Shown here in pieces: positions 51,031 to 62,493 of a stretch of DNA of 64,000 nt. How positions within the stretch are numbered: position 1 is the first letter of the stretch; the number at the start of each line of letters is the position of its first letter. The stretch spans positions 3,347,384 to 3,411,383 of the forward strand of contig CP011806.1 of the NCBI GenBank assembly GCA_001664505.1, given 5' to 3'. This stretch comes from Acidobacteria bacterium Mor1. GTDB taxonomy: Bacteria > Acidobacteriota > Polarisedimenticolia > Polarisedimenticolales > Polarisedimenticolaceae. Below the pieces are notes generated by a model. The model was not told where the DNA came from and ran no database searches. It was given only the letters and a program-made list of their open reading frames with translations. A program made the translations under genes and the position numbers.

Positions 51031-51743
51031 CAGTCCTCGGCCCCGGCGTCGGTGGCCAGCACGTAGCCGACACCCCGCACGGTGATCAGACGCTTCGGCT
51101 GCTTGGCGTCCCGCTCGATCGCCTGGCGGATCCGCGAGACGTGCACGTCGATGGCCCGGTCGAAGGGACCCACCGATTCGCCGCGCAGGGCGTTCATCAG
51201 CTGCTCCCGGGACAACACCCGGCCGGCGTTGCCGGCCAACTCCCACAGCAGATCGAACTGGAACGAGGTGATGTTTCGCGGTTCGCCGTCGAGCAGCACC
51301 GTGCGGGCGTCGGCGTCGATCTCGAGGCCGCCGATGCGAATCATCCGTGCCGGTTTGCGCTCGATGGCTCCCCGGCGCAACACCGCCCTCAGCCGGGCCA
51401 GGAGCTCACGGGGACTGAAGGGCTTGGGCAAATAGTCATCGGCACCCAACTCCAGGCCGATCACCCGGTCGACCTCGTCGCCGCGAGCGGTCAGCATCAC
51501 GATCGGGATGGCGCTCTCGGACCGGAGCTTGCGGCAGAGGTCCATGCCGTCGCCGTCGGGGAGCATCACGTCGAGGATCAACGCGTCATGGCGATCGGGG
51601 TCCAGGGCGGCGACCCCCTCGGCGATGGTGCCGCAAACCTGGACCTCGAGCCCGTTGCCCCCCAGGTACTCCGCGACCATGGCGGAGAGGCGGGTGTCGT
51701 CCTCTATCATGAGGATGCGCGGTTGCTGGGCCCCGGAAGTCAT
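51030..51743 (-). CDS. CpxR-like OmpR-family response regulator
   Basis: 237 residues. Receiver domain with D58 in ALILDVMLP, the Thr of VMLTARGDEVDRVIGLELGA and LPKPFSPREL, the latter two nearly identical to the same places in CpxR. The DNA-binding domain contains SFQFDLLWELA, LSREQLMNAL and PFDRAIDVHVSRIRQAIE, the last also matching CpxR (PFDRAIDMHIS). In E. coli CpxR senses envelope stress through CpxA and binds GTAAA-N5-GTAAA. Exactly that site lies 47 bp upstream of this gene, consistent with autoregulation. Confidence 0.93.
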   Translation of the reverse strand: MTSGAQQPRILMIEDDTRLSAMVAEYLGGNGLEVQVCGTIAEGVAALDPDRHDALILDVMLPDGDGMDLCRKLRSESAIPIVMLTARGDEVDRVIGLELGADDYLPKPFSPRELLARLRAVLRRGAIERKPARMIRIGGLEIDADARTVLLDGEPRNITSFQFDLLWELAGNAGRVLSREQLMNALRGESVGPFDRAIDVHVSRIRQAIERDAKQPKRLITVRGVGYVLATDAGAED

Positions 51744-51789
51744 CGCGGTGAGCGTACTGCGGGGGGCCGTTTCCGGTCCATGGATCTGG

Positions 51790-51804
51790 GTAAAGTTCTG
51801 TAAA
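51790..51804 (-). promoter_or_regulatory. CpxR box, exact GTAAA-N5-GTAAA
   Basis: GTAAA-GTTCT-GTAAA (the sequence runs on AGC-like to 51806) is an exact match to the CpxR consensus, 47 bp upstream of the CpxR-like gene. A second copy with one change lies at 49695. Autoregulation of the operon is the simplest reading. Confidence 0.6.
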
Positions 51805-51976
51805 GCAACGGCGCCTGGGTGGGGGTGTCGCGAATGGCGACACTTTCCGCAAAGGCCCGACCGGCGTGGCTTCCTCGTTTCGGAATCGTGATCCGGCCGG
51901 AGGCTGGTTTCGGCGCCGGGCCCAACTTAAGTTTCACGTCGAATCGACGGCATGTCCGGGGGGGTAGGAGGCCTTG

Positions 51977-53359
51977 ATGAATCGGTACGCGAAGGCTGCG
52001 GCGCTGGCCGCTGCGTGTGCGCTGGTGCTTACCCTGCTCGGTTGTTCGGGCTCCAACTCCGCCAAGGGCGCCGCCCCGGCGGAAACCGCCGACGAGGCGG
52101 TGACCCGCGTGGCCAAGGGGCTCTCGGAGAATCGCCCCCAGGTGCTCTGGGAGTCGCTGCCTCCGAGCTACCGCGAAGATATCAACGGCTTGATCCAGGA
52201 AGCCGCGGCCCAGGCCGACCCGGAACTCTGGAACAAGAGCTTCGGCGTGATCCGCAAGGTCTCCCGCCTGCTCGACGAGAAGCGTGAGTTCATCCTCAAC
52301 CACCCGATGGTGGCCCAGCAGAAAGAACAGATGGGCGACATCGACGAGAACTGGGATTCGGTGGTCGGGATCTTCTCGGTGGTGGTCAACAGCGAGCTCG
52401 GCAACCTGGAGCAGCTGGCCGAAATGGATGTCCACGACTTCCTCTCGGGCACCGGCCATGAGCTGATGAACGAAATCGCCAAGGCTTCGGCGTTGACTCC
52501 CGAAGACTCCTTCCGCACCGAGATGAGCAACCTGGCCAAGACCAAGGCCACGGTGATCTCCTCCGACGGCGACACCGCCCGGGTCAAGGTCGAGGTGCCG
52601 GGCAAGCCGGTCAAGGAAGAGGACTACGTCCGGGTCGAGGGCTACTGGGTCACGGCCGAGATGGCCAACGACTGGGACAAGGAGATGGCCGAAGCGCGGC
52701 AGAAGATCGCCGAGCTCTCGGGCAGCCAGGACGAGCAGCAAAAGCAGAAGCTGCTGATGCAGATCTCGATGGTCGACGGCGCCGTCGACTCGCTGCTCAA
52801 CGCCAACAGCGAGGCGGAGTTCCAGGCGGGCATCGGCGCGATGATGGGTATGGCCATGGGCGCGATGATGTCCCAGGCTGCCGAAGCCCAGCCGGACAGT
52901 TCCTTCGGCGGCGCGCCGTCGATGGAACCGGGCGCCGGCTTCGGCGAACCCTCGGGCGTGGCCCAGGGCAACCCCGGCCAGAACCCGCAGATGAATCTCC
53001 GCAACGAGCCTGCCGGCCGGAGCGACAAGGACGCCATGGTCGAGCTCGGCCTCGAGCGGGCCAACAACTTCCCGAGCGACCCCCAGGCCCAGCCCCGGCG
53101 CCAGATGGCGCTGGACCTGCCGGGCGGTGACTACGAACAGCCGGTCAGCGGACCGAAGGTGATCCAGGTGGGCGAGGCGAAGAGCTACGTCGGCCAGGTC
53201 GTCCAGGTCACCCGGGACAACGGCTCGGACATGCGCGGCCGCCTGACCGAGGTCACCGGCAACGCCCTGGTGCTGGAACAGGAACTGGCCGCAGGTCACG
53301 TCTCCTTCCGGGTGCGCAAGGACGAGATCGCCTCGCTGAACATCGTCCCCCGCCGCTAG
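51977..53359 (+). CDS. Hypothetical lipoprotein with Sm-like C-terminal domain
   Basis: 460 residues from the ATG at 51977 (AGGAGG five bases upstream). Signal peptide with lipobox LTLLGC, so the mature N-terminal Cys is acylated. An alpha-helical N-terminal half (about 30-200) resembles proteins that measure substrate or conformation (ENRPQVLWESLPPSYREDINGLIQEAA), a Met-rich stretch about 290-310 (GAMMGMAMGAMM), a Gly/Pro/Asn-rich linker, and at the end a 60-residue beta domain (SYVGQVVQVTRDNGSDMRGRLTEVTGNALVLEQ) with the pattern of an Sm/LSm fold. Function unknown. Confidence 0.7.
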   Translation: MNRYAKAAALAAACALVLTLLGCSGSNSAKGAAPAETADEAVTRVAKGLSENRPQVLWESLPPSYREDINGLIQEAAAQADPELWNKSFGVIRKVSRLLDEKREFILNHPMVAQQKEQMGDIDENWDSVVGIFSVVVNSELGNLEQLAEMDVHDFLSGTGHELMNEIAKASALTPEDSFRTEMSNLAKTKATVISSDGDTARVKVEVPGKPVKEEDYVRVEGYWVTAEMANDWDKEMAEARQKIAELSGSQDEQQKQKLLMQISMVDGAVDSLLNANSEAEFQAGIGAMMGMAMGAMMSQAAEAQPDSSFGGAPSMEPGAGFGEPSGVAQGNPGQNPQMNLRNEPAGRSDKDAMVELGLERANNFPSDPQAQPRRQMALDLPGGDYEQPVSGPKVIQVGEAKSYVGQVVQVTRDNGSDMRGRLTEVTGNALVLEQELAAGHVSFRVRKDEIASLNIVPRR

Positions 53360-53410
53360 GAAAGAGCGGCCCCATTCGGCGCTAAACCCGCCACCTCAGG
53401 ACCCGATAAG

Positions 53411-53445
53411 CTCCGTCCGCGACTGTGTTAGAGTCGCGGACGGAG
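53411..53445 (+). promoter_or_regulatory. Perfect 14 bp hairpin holding the ribosome-binding site
   Basis: Arms 53411-53424 and 53432-53445 are perfect complements around the seven-base loop GTGTTAG. The right arm ends in GGAG, the ribosome-binding site of the TTG start at 53452. In the message this would block translation unless opened. The alternative is a terminator of the lipoprotein gene, 52 bp after its stop, but no T-run follows. Confidence 0.55.
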
Positions 53446-53451
53446 CATCCC

Positions 53452-54264
53452 TTGAGCCGAATGGTCGCCATCGTCGGGTTTCAGCGGTCCGGCACCAACA
53501 TGGTCCGCAGCCTGCTGGCCACCCACCCCCGCCTTCAGGTCTACGACGAGATCTTCAATGCACGCCGTCCCGAGGACGGTGAAGAACACGTCTACAAGCT
53601 GCGCAACTTCTGGAACTACATGCTCGGCCGGGCCGAGTCCGATCCGGAGATGGTGCTGCCGATGCGCCGGCCCGAGTTGATCGGCGACTACCTGGACGCC
53701 CTGATCGAGGCAAGCGCCCCCGCGGTTCCGGTGATCGACATCAAGTTCAACTCGTTCCACCACGGGAACGCCGGCTGGCACGATCTGACCCAGCCGCCGC
53801 GATTACTCGACCTGCTGCGGGAACGGGAGGTGCCGTTGATCCACCTCTACCGGCGCAACCGGCTCAAGCGGGCGCTGTCGGTCCAGACTGCCCGCAAGAC
53901 CGGGATCTACGCCGTGCGCAAGGAGATCGACACCAGCGACCGGCACACCGAGATCGATCCCCGGGCGCTGCTCGGCGACCTGGTCGCCGACCACATCGAG
54001 ATCAAGCAGGTGATGCACATGCTGGGCAACTACCCGCTGGCCGCCCAGGTGGACTACGAAGACCTCTACCGGGGGGACAGCCGGGAGCCCGACCTGACCG
54101 CCCTCGAGGAGGCGCTGACCCGTTTCGGCCTGCCCGGGCCGATGACCACCGAGCACCTGGTTCGCAAACTCAACTCCGACCGGCTCCAGGACGTGATCTC
54201 CAACTTCGATGAGGTCGAGGCCGCTCTGCGGGGCACCCCCTTCGCCGAGCATCTGGCCGGCTGA
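53452..54264 (+). CDS. Sulfotransferase-like P-loop protein
   Basis: About 270 residues from a TTG at 53452 with GGAG seven bases upstream; an ATG at 53461 and a GTG at 53425 inside the hairpin loop are weaker. The N-terminal GFQRSGTNMVRSLL matches the 5'-PAPS-binding loop of sulfotransferases (RSGT). A later VPLIHLYRRNRLKRALS is the usual 3'-phosphate-binding region (Arg and Ser at the right distance). Relatives include the LPS and nodulation sulfotransferases; the acceptor is unknown. No PAPS synthesis genes are in the window. Confidence 0.78.
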   Translation: MSRMVAIVGFQRSGTNMVRSLLATHPRLQVYDEIFNARRPEDGEEHVYKLRNFWNYMLGRAESDPEMVLPMRRPELIGDYLDALIEASAPAVPVIDIKFNSFHHGNAGWHDLTQPPRLLDLLREREVPLIHLYRRNRLKRALSVQTARKTGIYAVRKEIDTSDRHTEIDPRALLGDLVADHIEIKQVMHMLGNYPLAAQVDYEDLYRGDSREPDLTALEEALTRFGLPGPMTTEHLVRKLNSDRLQDVISNFDEVEAALRGTPFAEHLAG

Positions 54265-54387
54265 CCCGCCTCCTGACAGCCAGCCGCTGAGCAACTCCGG
54301 ATCCCGCCTGGCCACTTCGCATCCCGGACAGCTTGTTCCTCGTCGGCGCTCCCCCTTGTCGGGCGCTTCGGGGTACTATTTCCGGCT

Positions 54388-57171
<2,784 letters not shown>

Positions 57172-57190
57172 GCGCTTTCGTTTTCAACGG

Positions 57191-57208
57191 CTCCGCGGTG
57201 CCGCGGAG
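57191..57208. terminator. Hairpin between kinase and PEGA genes
   Basis: CTCCGCGG-TG-CCGCGGAG, a perfect 8 bp stem with a two-base loop, lies between the convergent stops (57171 and 57212). A TTTCGTTTTC stretch precedes it, giving T-rich sequence on the minus strand's opposite side only; function as a shared terminator is likely by position. Confidence 0.5.
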
Positions 57209-57211
57209 AGA

Positions 57212-57577
57212 TCAGTCACGCAGGTCGAGACGCACGTCGATCTCGTGCCCCGCCTTGACCCGCACCCGCTGACGGGCGACGTCGCCATCCGGAGTGACCA
57301 GCTTGATCACGTGCCAGCCCGGGAGCAGGCGCAGCTTGCCGGGATAGCCGTCGAACTGGCGCACCTGGCCACGGTAGGCGCCGTCGACCCAGACCTGGGT
57401 CGCCTTGGGCCGGACGTTGAGGTCGATCACACCACGGGCCGGCCCGTTGACCTTCACCACCTTGACCGGGCGGGGCTTGGCCACGACGATCACGGCGCGG
57501 CCGGCCTGGGCATCGGCCGAGGGCATTGCAAGAAAAGCCATACTGGCTGCGGCGAGAATCACGTTTCGGAACTTCAT
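57212..57577 (-). CDS. Small exported PEGA-domain protein
   Basis: 121 residues from the ATG at 57577 (AAGGAA upstream). Signal peptide 1-24 ending SADAQA. The mature part is a single PEGA-like domain: GVIDLNVRPKATQVWVDGAYRGQVRQFDGYPGKLRLLPGWHVIKLVTPDG, where VWVDGAYRG stands for the usual V-x-V-D-G-x-x-x-G and LLPGWHVIKL for the P-G-x-H motif. Such domains are found at the surface or periplasm in Bacteroidota and Acidobacteriota, often attached to kinases; here it is free-standing next to a Ser/Thr kinase. Its role is unknown. Confidence 0.8.
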   Translation of the reverse strand: MKFRNVILAAASMAFLAMPSADAQAGRAVIVVAKPRPVKVVKVNGPARGVIDLNVRPKATQVWVDGAYRGQVRQFDGYPGKLRLLPGWHVIKLVTPDGDVARQRVRVKAGHEIDVRLDLRD

Positions 57578-57650
57578 AGCTCGTTTCCTTCCAGCCCCCT
57601 GCTTGCTCGTGCCCATGTTGGACTCGCAAGGGAGACGAAGGGTTCAGCCG

Positions 57651-57702
57651 GTAGGTGTCTTTTTGTCGGCACACGTCGCGTCGCCGACCGGAAAACACCT
57701 AC
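57651..57702. terminator. Nested inverted repeats after the RND operon
   Basis: GTAGGTGT (57651-57658) pairs with ACACCTAC (57695-57702) and, inside, GTCGGC (57665-57670) with GCCGAC (57683-57688); the intervening TTTTT and GGAAA add partial pairing. On the minus strand this follows the permease stop by 80 bp and precedes the PEGA gene by 75 bp, so a terminator or attenuator is likely. Confidence 0.45.
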
Positions 57703-57781
57703 GATTGGGAAGAAGTCCTAGCCTCTCTGGGCAAGTAAGGCTTGAACACAAGGCTGACGCCGGGACGAATCCCCTGACCCG

Positions 57782-60700
57782 CTACTTCGAGCGGTCGACC
57801 AGGCTGTAGACCGCGGGGATGATCAGTAGCGTCAGCGCCGTCGACGTGATCAAACCGCCGATGACCGTCAGCGCCATCGGACTGCGCAGCTCGCTGCCGG
57901 CGCCGAGACCGAGCGCCATGGGGAAAAGCCCCAACACCGTCGTCGCGGTGGTCATCAGGATCGGGCGCAGCCGCACCCTGCCGGCGCGCTCCAATGCCTC
58001 GAGCTTGGCCATGCCACGCCGCCGCAACTGGTTGGTGTAGTCGACCAGGATGATGGCGTTGTTGACCACGATCCCCGCCAGCAGGATCGCGCCGATCAAG
58101 ACCACGATGCTGATGTTGACGCCGAACAGCGCCAACGTGCCGAGCATGCCGATCACCGAGAAGGGCACGCTGAACAGGATCACGAAGGGGTGGATCAGCG
58201 ACTCGAACTGGCTGGCCATCACCAGGTAGACCATGAAGATCGCCAGTCCGATGGCCATGCGCATGCTGTTGAACGAGGTCTCCATCTCCTGGCGCTGACC
58301 GCCGATCAGGTAGTCGAAGCCCGGCGGAAACTGCATCTGCTCCAGCGCCGCGACGATGTCCTCGGTGGCGGCGCCCAGGTCCCGGCCGACGAGGTTGGCG
58401 GAGATCAGCGCCACCCGGTCCCCCTCGGCGCGGCGAATCTCCGCGGGGCCTTCCAGTTCGACCACGTCGGCCACCGCCGAGAGCGGTATCGCGGTCTTGC
58501 CCTGCTGCAGCACCGTCAGCGCCATCAGGTCCTCGGGGCTGTCCCGGTACTGCTCCTCGGCGCGCAGGCGGATGTCGATGCTGCGGTCTTCCCGCTGGAT
58601 GTCGGTGGCGACGGAGCCCTGCACCTTGGAGCGCACCACCGAAGCGACCTGGTCCAGGGTCAGGCCGAAGCTGGCCAGCCGCGCCCGGTCGAAATAGATC
58701 TGGAGCTCGGGGTTGCCTCCCTCGGTCGACGATTTCACGTCGGCCAGGCCCGGGATCGCCCGCATGCGGGTCATCAAATCCTCGGCCAGCCGCTCGAGCA
58801 GCGTCAGGTTGTAGCCGCGAATCTCGATCTCGACCGGCGTGCGGAAGCTGAAGTAGGAGGGACGGCCGAAGCGGTAGTCCAGGTCTCCCTGGAGGTCCAG
58901 TTCGTCGCGCAGCGACGCCATCAACGCCTCTTCACGCTCGCGGGAAACGGGCGGCGCCACGGTCAGGGTCAGCTGCCCGATATTCTCCCGGCGCTCTCCG
59001 GCGACGCCCCCCTGCTGATTCGAGGCGCCGACGATGGCGTAGACGGTGGTCACGCCGTCGAGCTGCTCGCCGGCGAAGGACTCCAGGGAAGCCATCCGGC
59101 GGCGGTTGATGTCCAGGTGGGTTCCCGGCGGCAGGGTGGTGTCGACGAAGAACTCCCCCTGTACCAGTTCCGGCACCAGTTCCTGGCCCAGCGTCGGATA
59201 CAGCATCAGGCTTCCGGCAAGCAGCACGAAGGCGATCAGCACGGTGACGAACGCGTGGCGCAGCACCCAGCGAAGCGTCACCTCGTAGACCGCCGCGATC
59301 CGGTCGAACACCAGCTTGAACAGCGCCAGAGGCAACGCGAACACCGCGCCGATGACCAGCATCACCCCCTTGAACAGCATCTTGACCAGCCGGGCAATGC
59401 CGACCCCGACGAAGACGAAGGCCTTGTCGATGGCCAGGGCCAGCTTGCCCCGCTTGCGCTCCTGCCCCTCGGCGGCGACCGGATCGTCGAGCCCGGCGGC
59501 GGGGTCGAATCGGCGAGAGGCCAGCATCGGGATCACGGTGATCGCCACGATCAACGACACGATCAGCGAGAAGGTCACCGTCAGCGCCTGATCGCCGAAG
59601 AGCTGCCCGGCGATCCCCTCGACGAACACGATCGGCACGAACACGCAGATGGTGGTCAGGGTGCTGGCGATCACCGCCCGGGCGACCTCACCGGCCCCCT
59701 TCCGCGCCGCCTCGATCTCGTCGAGCCCCTGATCCCTTCGCCGCTGGATCGCCTCCAACACGACGATGGAGTTGTCGACCAGCAGTCCGATTCCCAGGGT
59801 CAGCCCACCCAGGGACATGATGTTCAGCGAGATACCGCCGACAAACATCAGAAAGAAGGTCGCGACCACCGAGATCGGAATCGCGATGCCGATGATCAAG
59901 GTCGTCTTCCAGCTCCGCAGGAAGAGGAACAAGACCAGGATCGCCAGCATGCCGCCGTAGAGTGCAGTCTGCAACACCTCGGAGACCGAGTCCCGGATGT
60001 AGCCCGCCTGATCGGTGATCACCTCCAGCCGCAGCTCCGGATCCAGCTCGACCAGCCGTTGGCGCAGGTCGTCGATGGCGGCCTGGACCGCGTCGGAGAC
60101 GGCGACGGTGTTGGTGCCCCCCTCCTTGTAGACCGCGACCTCGACGCTCTCCCGGCCGTTGATCCGGGTGATGACCTCCCGCTCCTTGGCGCCCCGATAG
60201 ATCCGGGCCACATCGCTCAGGCGCACGATGGCGCCCTGGGAGCTGTCGATGACCACCGGCTCCATATCCTCGGCGCGGATGAACTCGTTGATCGTGCGGA
60301 CCAGATACTCGGTCTGGCCTTCGCGCAGGCGGCCGCCGGTCAGGTTGATGTTCTCGGCGGCGAGGCGGTTCAGCACCTGGTCGACGGTCAGCCCCAGGTT
60401 GGCCAGCTGCCGTTCATCGAGGGCGACCTGGATCTCTTCTTCGAGACCACCGCTGACCACGACCGCGGCAACCCCCTCGATCCGCTCCAGCGCCCGCTTG
60501 ACCTGTTCTTCCGCCAGCAGGCGCAGCCGCACCAGATTGTCCTCGCCGTAGATCCCGAGGCGCAGGATCGGGTCCAGCGCCGGGTCGTAGCGCAGCAACA
60601 GCGGGCGCTCGGCGTCGTCGGGCAGGCGCAACACGTCGAGGCGTTCGCGTACATCCAGCGCCGCCAGGTCCATGTTGGTGCCCCAGGCGAACTCCAGGGT

Positions 60701-60973
60701 CACCTCGCTGACATCGGGGCGCGAACTGGACGTCACCCGGGTGACGTTGTTGACCACGCCGACGGCGTTCTCCACCGGGCGGGTGACCAGACCCTCGATC
60801 TCCATCGGAGCTGCGCCGTCGTACTCGGTCTGGACCGTCAGCGACGGATAGCTGATATCCGGCAGCAGATCGGTAGCCAGGTTGCCGAAGGCGACCACGC
60901 CGAAGACCACGGCGGCGAGAGCGAAGATGAAGATGCTGACCGGTCGATCGGTCGAGAGCTCGATCAGTTTCAA
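57782..60973 (-). CDS. RND efflux permease, HAE1/SwrC-like
   Basis: 1063 residues from a TTG at 60973 whose TGA-containing overlap (TTGA) ties it to the adaptor stop. Twelve TM helices and two large periplasmic loops in the RND order; DISYPSLTVQTEYDGAAPMEIEGLVTRPVENAV opens the first porter loop. TM4 reads GLLVDNSIVVLEAI, with one of the two Asp residues of AcrB-type pumps replaced by Asn, as in SwrC-type transporters. A cytosolic insert with extra hydrophobic segments (about 510-590) follows TM6. Works with the adaptor and perhaps with the upstream second permease; substrates unknown. Confidence 0.92.
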   Translation of the reverse strand: MKLIELSTDRPVSIFIFALAAVVFGVVAFGNLATDLLPDISYPSLTVQTEYDGAAPMEIEGLVTRPVENAVGVVNNVTRVTSSSRPDVSEVTLEFAWGTNMDLAALDVRERLDVLRLPDDAERPLLLRYDPALDPILRLGIYGEDNLVRLRLLAEEQVKRALERIEGVAAVVVSGGLEEEIQVALDERQLANLGLTVDQVLNRLAAENINLTGGRLREGQTEYLVRTINEFIRAEDMEPVVIDSSQGAIVRLSDVARIYRGAKEREVITRINGRESVEVAVYKEGGTNTVAVSDAVQAAIDDLRQRLVELDPELRLEVITDQAGYIRDSVSEVLQTALYGGMLAILVLFLFLRSWKTTLIIGIAIPISVVATFFLMFVGGISLNIMSLGGLTLGIGLLVDNSIVVLEAIQRRRDQGLDEIEAARKGAGEVARAVIASTLTTICVFVPIVFVEGIAGQLFGDQALTVTFSLIVSLIVAITVIPMLASRRFDPAAGLDDPVAAEGQERKRGKLALAIDKAFVFVGVGIARLVKMLFKGVMLVIGAVFALPLALFKLVFDRIAAVYEVTLRWVLRHAFVTVLIAFVLLAGSLMLYPTLGQELVPELVQGEFFVDTTLPPGTHLDINRRRMASLESFAGEQLDGVTTVYAIVGASNQQGGVAGERRENIGQLTLTVAPPVSREREEALMASLRDELDLQGDLDYRFGRPSYFSFRTPVEIEIRGYNLTLLERLAEDLMTRMRAIPGLADVKSSTEGGNPELQIYFDRARLASFGLTLDQVASVVRSKVQGSVATDIQREDRSIDIRLRAEEQYRDSPEDLMALTVLQQGKTAIPLSAVADVVELEGPAEIRRAEGDRVALISANLVGRDLGAATEDIVAALEQMQFPPGFDYLIGGQRQEMETSFNSMRMAIGLAIFMVYLVMASQFESLIHPFVILFSVPFSVIGMLGTLALFGVNISIVVLIGAILLAGIVVNNAIILVDYTNQLRRRGMAKLEALERAGRVRLRPILMTTATTVLGLFPMALGLGAGSELRSPMALTVIGGLITSTALTLLIIPAVYSLVDRSK

Positions 60974-62493
60974 GGCGCGGTCCCGCCGGCGCTGCCGGAG
61001 CCCTCAACCGAACGCCCCGGGCGGCCACCACCCGAACGCATCCGCTCGATGCGCTCCTCGATCTGCTCGTCGGTCAGACCCCGGGAGCGCATACGCTCCT
61101 TGACCGCCTCGAGCTGCTCTTCGGTCATGTTGGCGAAGTCGGGACGTCCGCCGCGTCCGCCGGGACGGCCGCCGGGAGGCCCACCCTCGGGGGGACCCTG
61201 GCCTGCAGCACGCTCCCCTTCGGCGCCGCCGCGAGCGCCGGGCCCGCCGCCACCGCCGGTGAACTGCTTGATCCGGGCGTCGATCTCCTCGTCGGACATC
61301 CCGCGCTCTTTCATCCGGGCCCGCATCCGCTGCAGCCGCTCCTCGTCGAGCTGGGGCTCCGCACCCCGGTCGGCGCGAGCCCCGGCACCCCCCGCAGTGT
61401 CGGCGCCGTCGCGGCGCAACACCTTGAGGGGCGTGCCGTCGCTGAGCCCGTCCTGGCCCACGGTGACCACCGCCTCGCCGGCGGAGACCCCGGAGAGGAT
61501 CTCCACGTAGTCTCCTTCACGGAAACCGAGTTCGACTTCGCGGCGGGACGCGGTGTCCTCGCCGGTCAGCACGTAGACCGTGTCGCCGATGCTCTCGAGC
61601 GACAGCGCCGCCCGGGGGATCACCAGGGTGTCCTCGCGGATATCGGTCTCGAGGAACACCCGGGCGAACATGCCCGGCCGCAACTTGCCCCGGGCGTTGA
61701 CCTCCAGGGTGACCTTGATCGTGCCGGTCTCGGCGTCGACTACCGGGCTGACTCTCTGGACCCGCGCGTCGAAACGTTCATCGGCCCAGGCTTCGACTTC
61801 GAGATAGGCCGCCTGGCCGGTCCGCAGCTTGGAGAGCTCCCGCTCGGGCACCTGGATCGGGCAGAGCAACGGCGTGAAGTCGGAAATGCGGAACAGCATC
61901 TCGTTGCCGGAGACGGTCTGCCCCGGATCGACGTAGCGGGTGATGATCAGGCCGGAGAAGGGCGCCCGCACCTGGGTGAAATCGAGGCGCAGCTCGTTGC
62001 CGTCGAACTGCGCCTGGGCGCTCTCGAAGGCGGCCCGGGAGGCCTCGTACTCCTCGGTGCTGATCAACTGATCGGTGCGCAGCTTCTGGGCGCGCTCGAA
62101 GGCCTGCCTGGTTTCCTGCAGGTTGACCCGGGCGACCTCGAGATCGGCGCGGTACTCCGCTTGATCGATCTGGGCCAGCAACTGCCCCGAGTTCACGCGC
62201 ATCCCCTCCTCGACCTTGATCGAGACGATCGGCCCGGCGACCCGGGCGACCACGTCGACCTCGTTCTCGGCCTCGAGAGTTCCGTTGGTCTCGATGTAGG
62301 CGTGGATGTCGCGACGTTGCACCGACTGAACCTCGACGGGCACGGCGGCGCCGGCGCTTTGCATCGCGCCCATCGGCGGGCCACCCCGGCCCCGGCCGCC
62401 GGGACCACCCGGGCGGCCTCCTTCTTCCTCGTCTCCTCCACAGCCCGTGAGGACCAGGGAAGCCAGGATCAAGAGCAACAGCGTCCGTCTCAT
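60970..62493 (-). CDS. RND adaptor lipoprotein with C-terminal repeat tail
   Basis: 507 residues; ATG overlaps the upstream permease stop (ATGA). Lipobox LVLTGC, a Gly/Pro-rich linker, then a usual HlyD-type adaptor: barrel-sandwich (TNGTLEAENEVDVVARVAG), helical hairpin (ARVNLQETRQAFERAQKLRTDQLISTEEYE), beta-barrel and membrane-proximal domains. The last 130 residues are unusual: two copies of a helical motif, RMKERGMSDEEIDARIKQ (about 381-412) and RMRSRGLTDEQIEERIER (about 452-486), separated by a Gly/Pro/Arg linker of about 40 residues. The motif resembles SHOCT-type helices. Role of the tail unknown. Confidence 0.9.
   Translation of the reverse strand: MRRTLLLLILASLVLTGCGGDEEEGGRPGGPGGRGRGGPPMGAMQSAGAAVPVEVQSVQRRDIHAYIETNGTLEAENEVDVVARVAGPIVSIKVEEGMRVNSGQLLAQIDQAEYRADLEVARVNLQETRQAFERAQKLRTDQLISTEEYEASRAAFESAQAQFDGNELRLDFTQVRAPFSGLIITRYVDPGQTVSGNEMLFRISDFTPLLCPIQVPERELSKLRTGQAAYLEVEAWADERFDARVQRVSPVVDAETGTIKVTLEVNARGKLRPGMFARVFLETDIREDTLVIPRAALSLESIGDTVYVLTGEDTASRREVELGFREGDYVEILSGVSAGEAVVTVGQDGLSDGTPLKVLRRDGADTAGGAGARADRGAEPQLDEERLQRMRARMKERGMSDEEIDARIKQFTGGGGGPGARGGAEGERAAGQGPPEGGPPGGRPGGRGGRPDFANMTEEQLEAVKERMRSRGLTDEQIEERIERMRSGGGRPGRSVEGSGSAGGTAP

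Noticed and set aside
57782..60973. Classing the RND permease as a heavy-metal CzcA pump
   Set aside because: TM4 has LVDNSIVV, as in the HAE1/SwrC drug-pump branch, rather than the motif of heavy-metal RND pumps.
58190..61510. A 1106-codon open frame on the plus strand opposite the RND permease and adaptor
   Set aside because: The minus strand encodes a full RND permease with all family motifs; the plus-strand product is of low complexity (Asp/Arg/Gln/His-rich) as expected from antisense of GC-rich codons.
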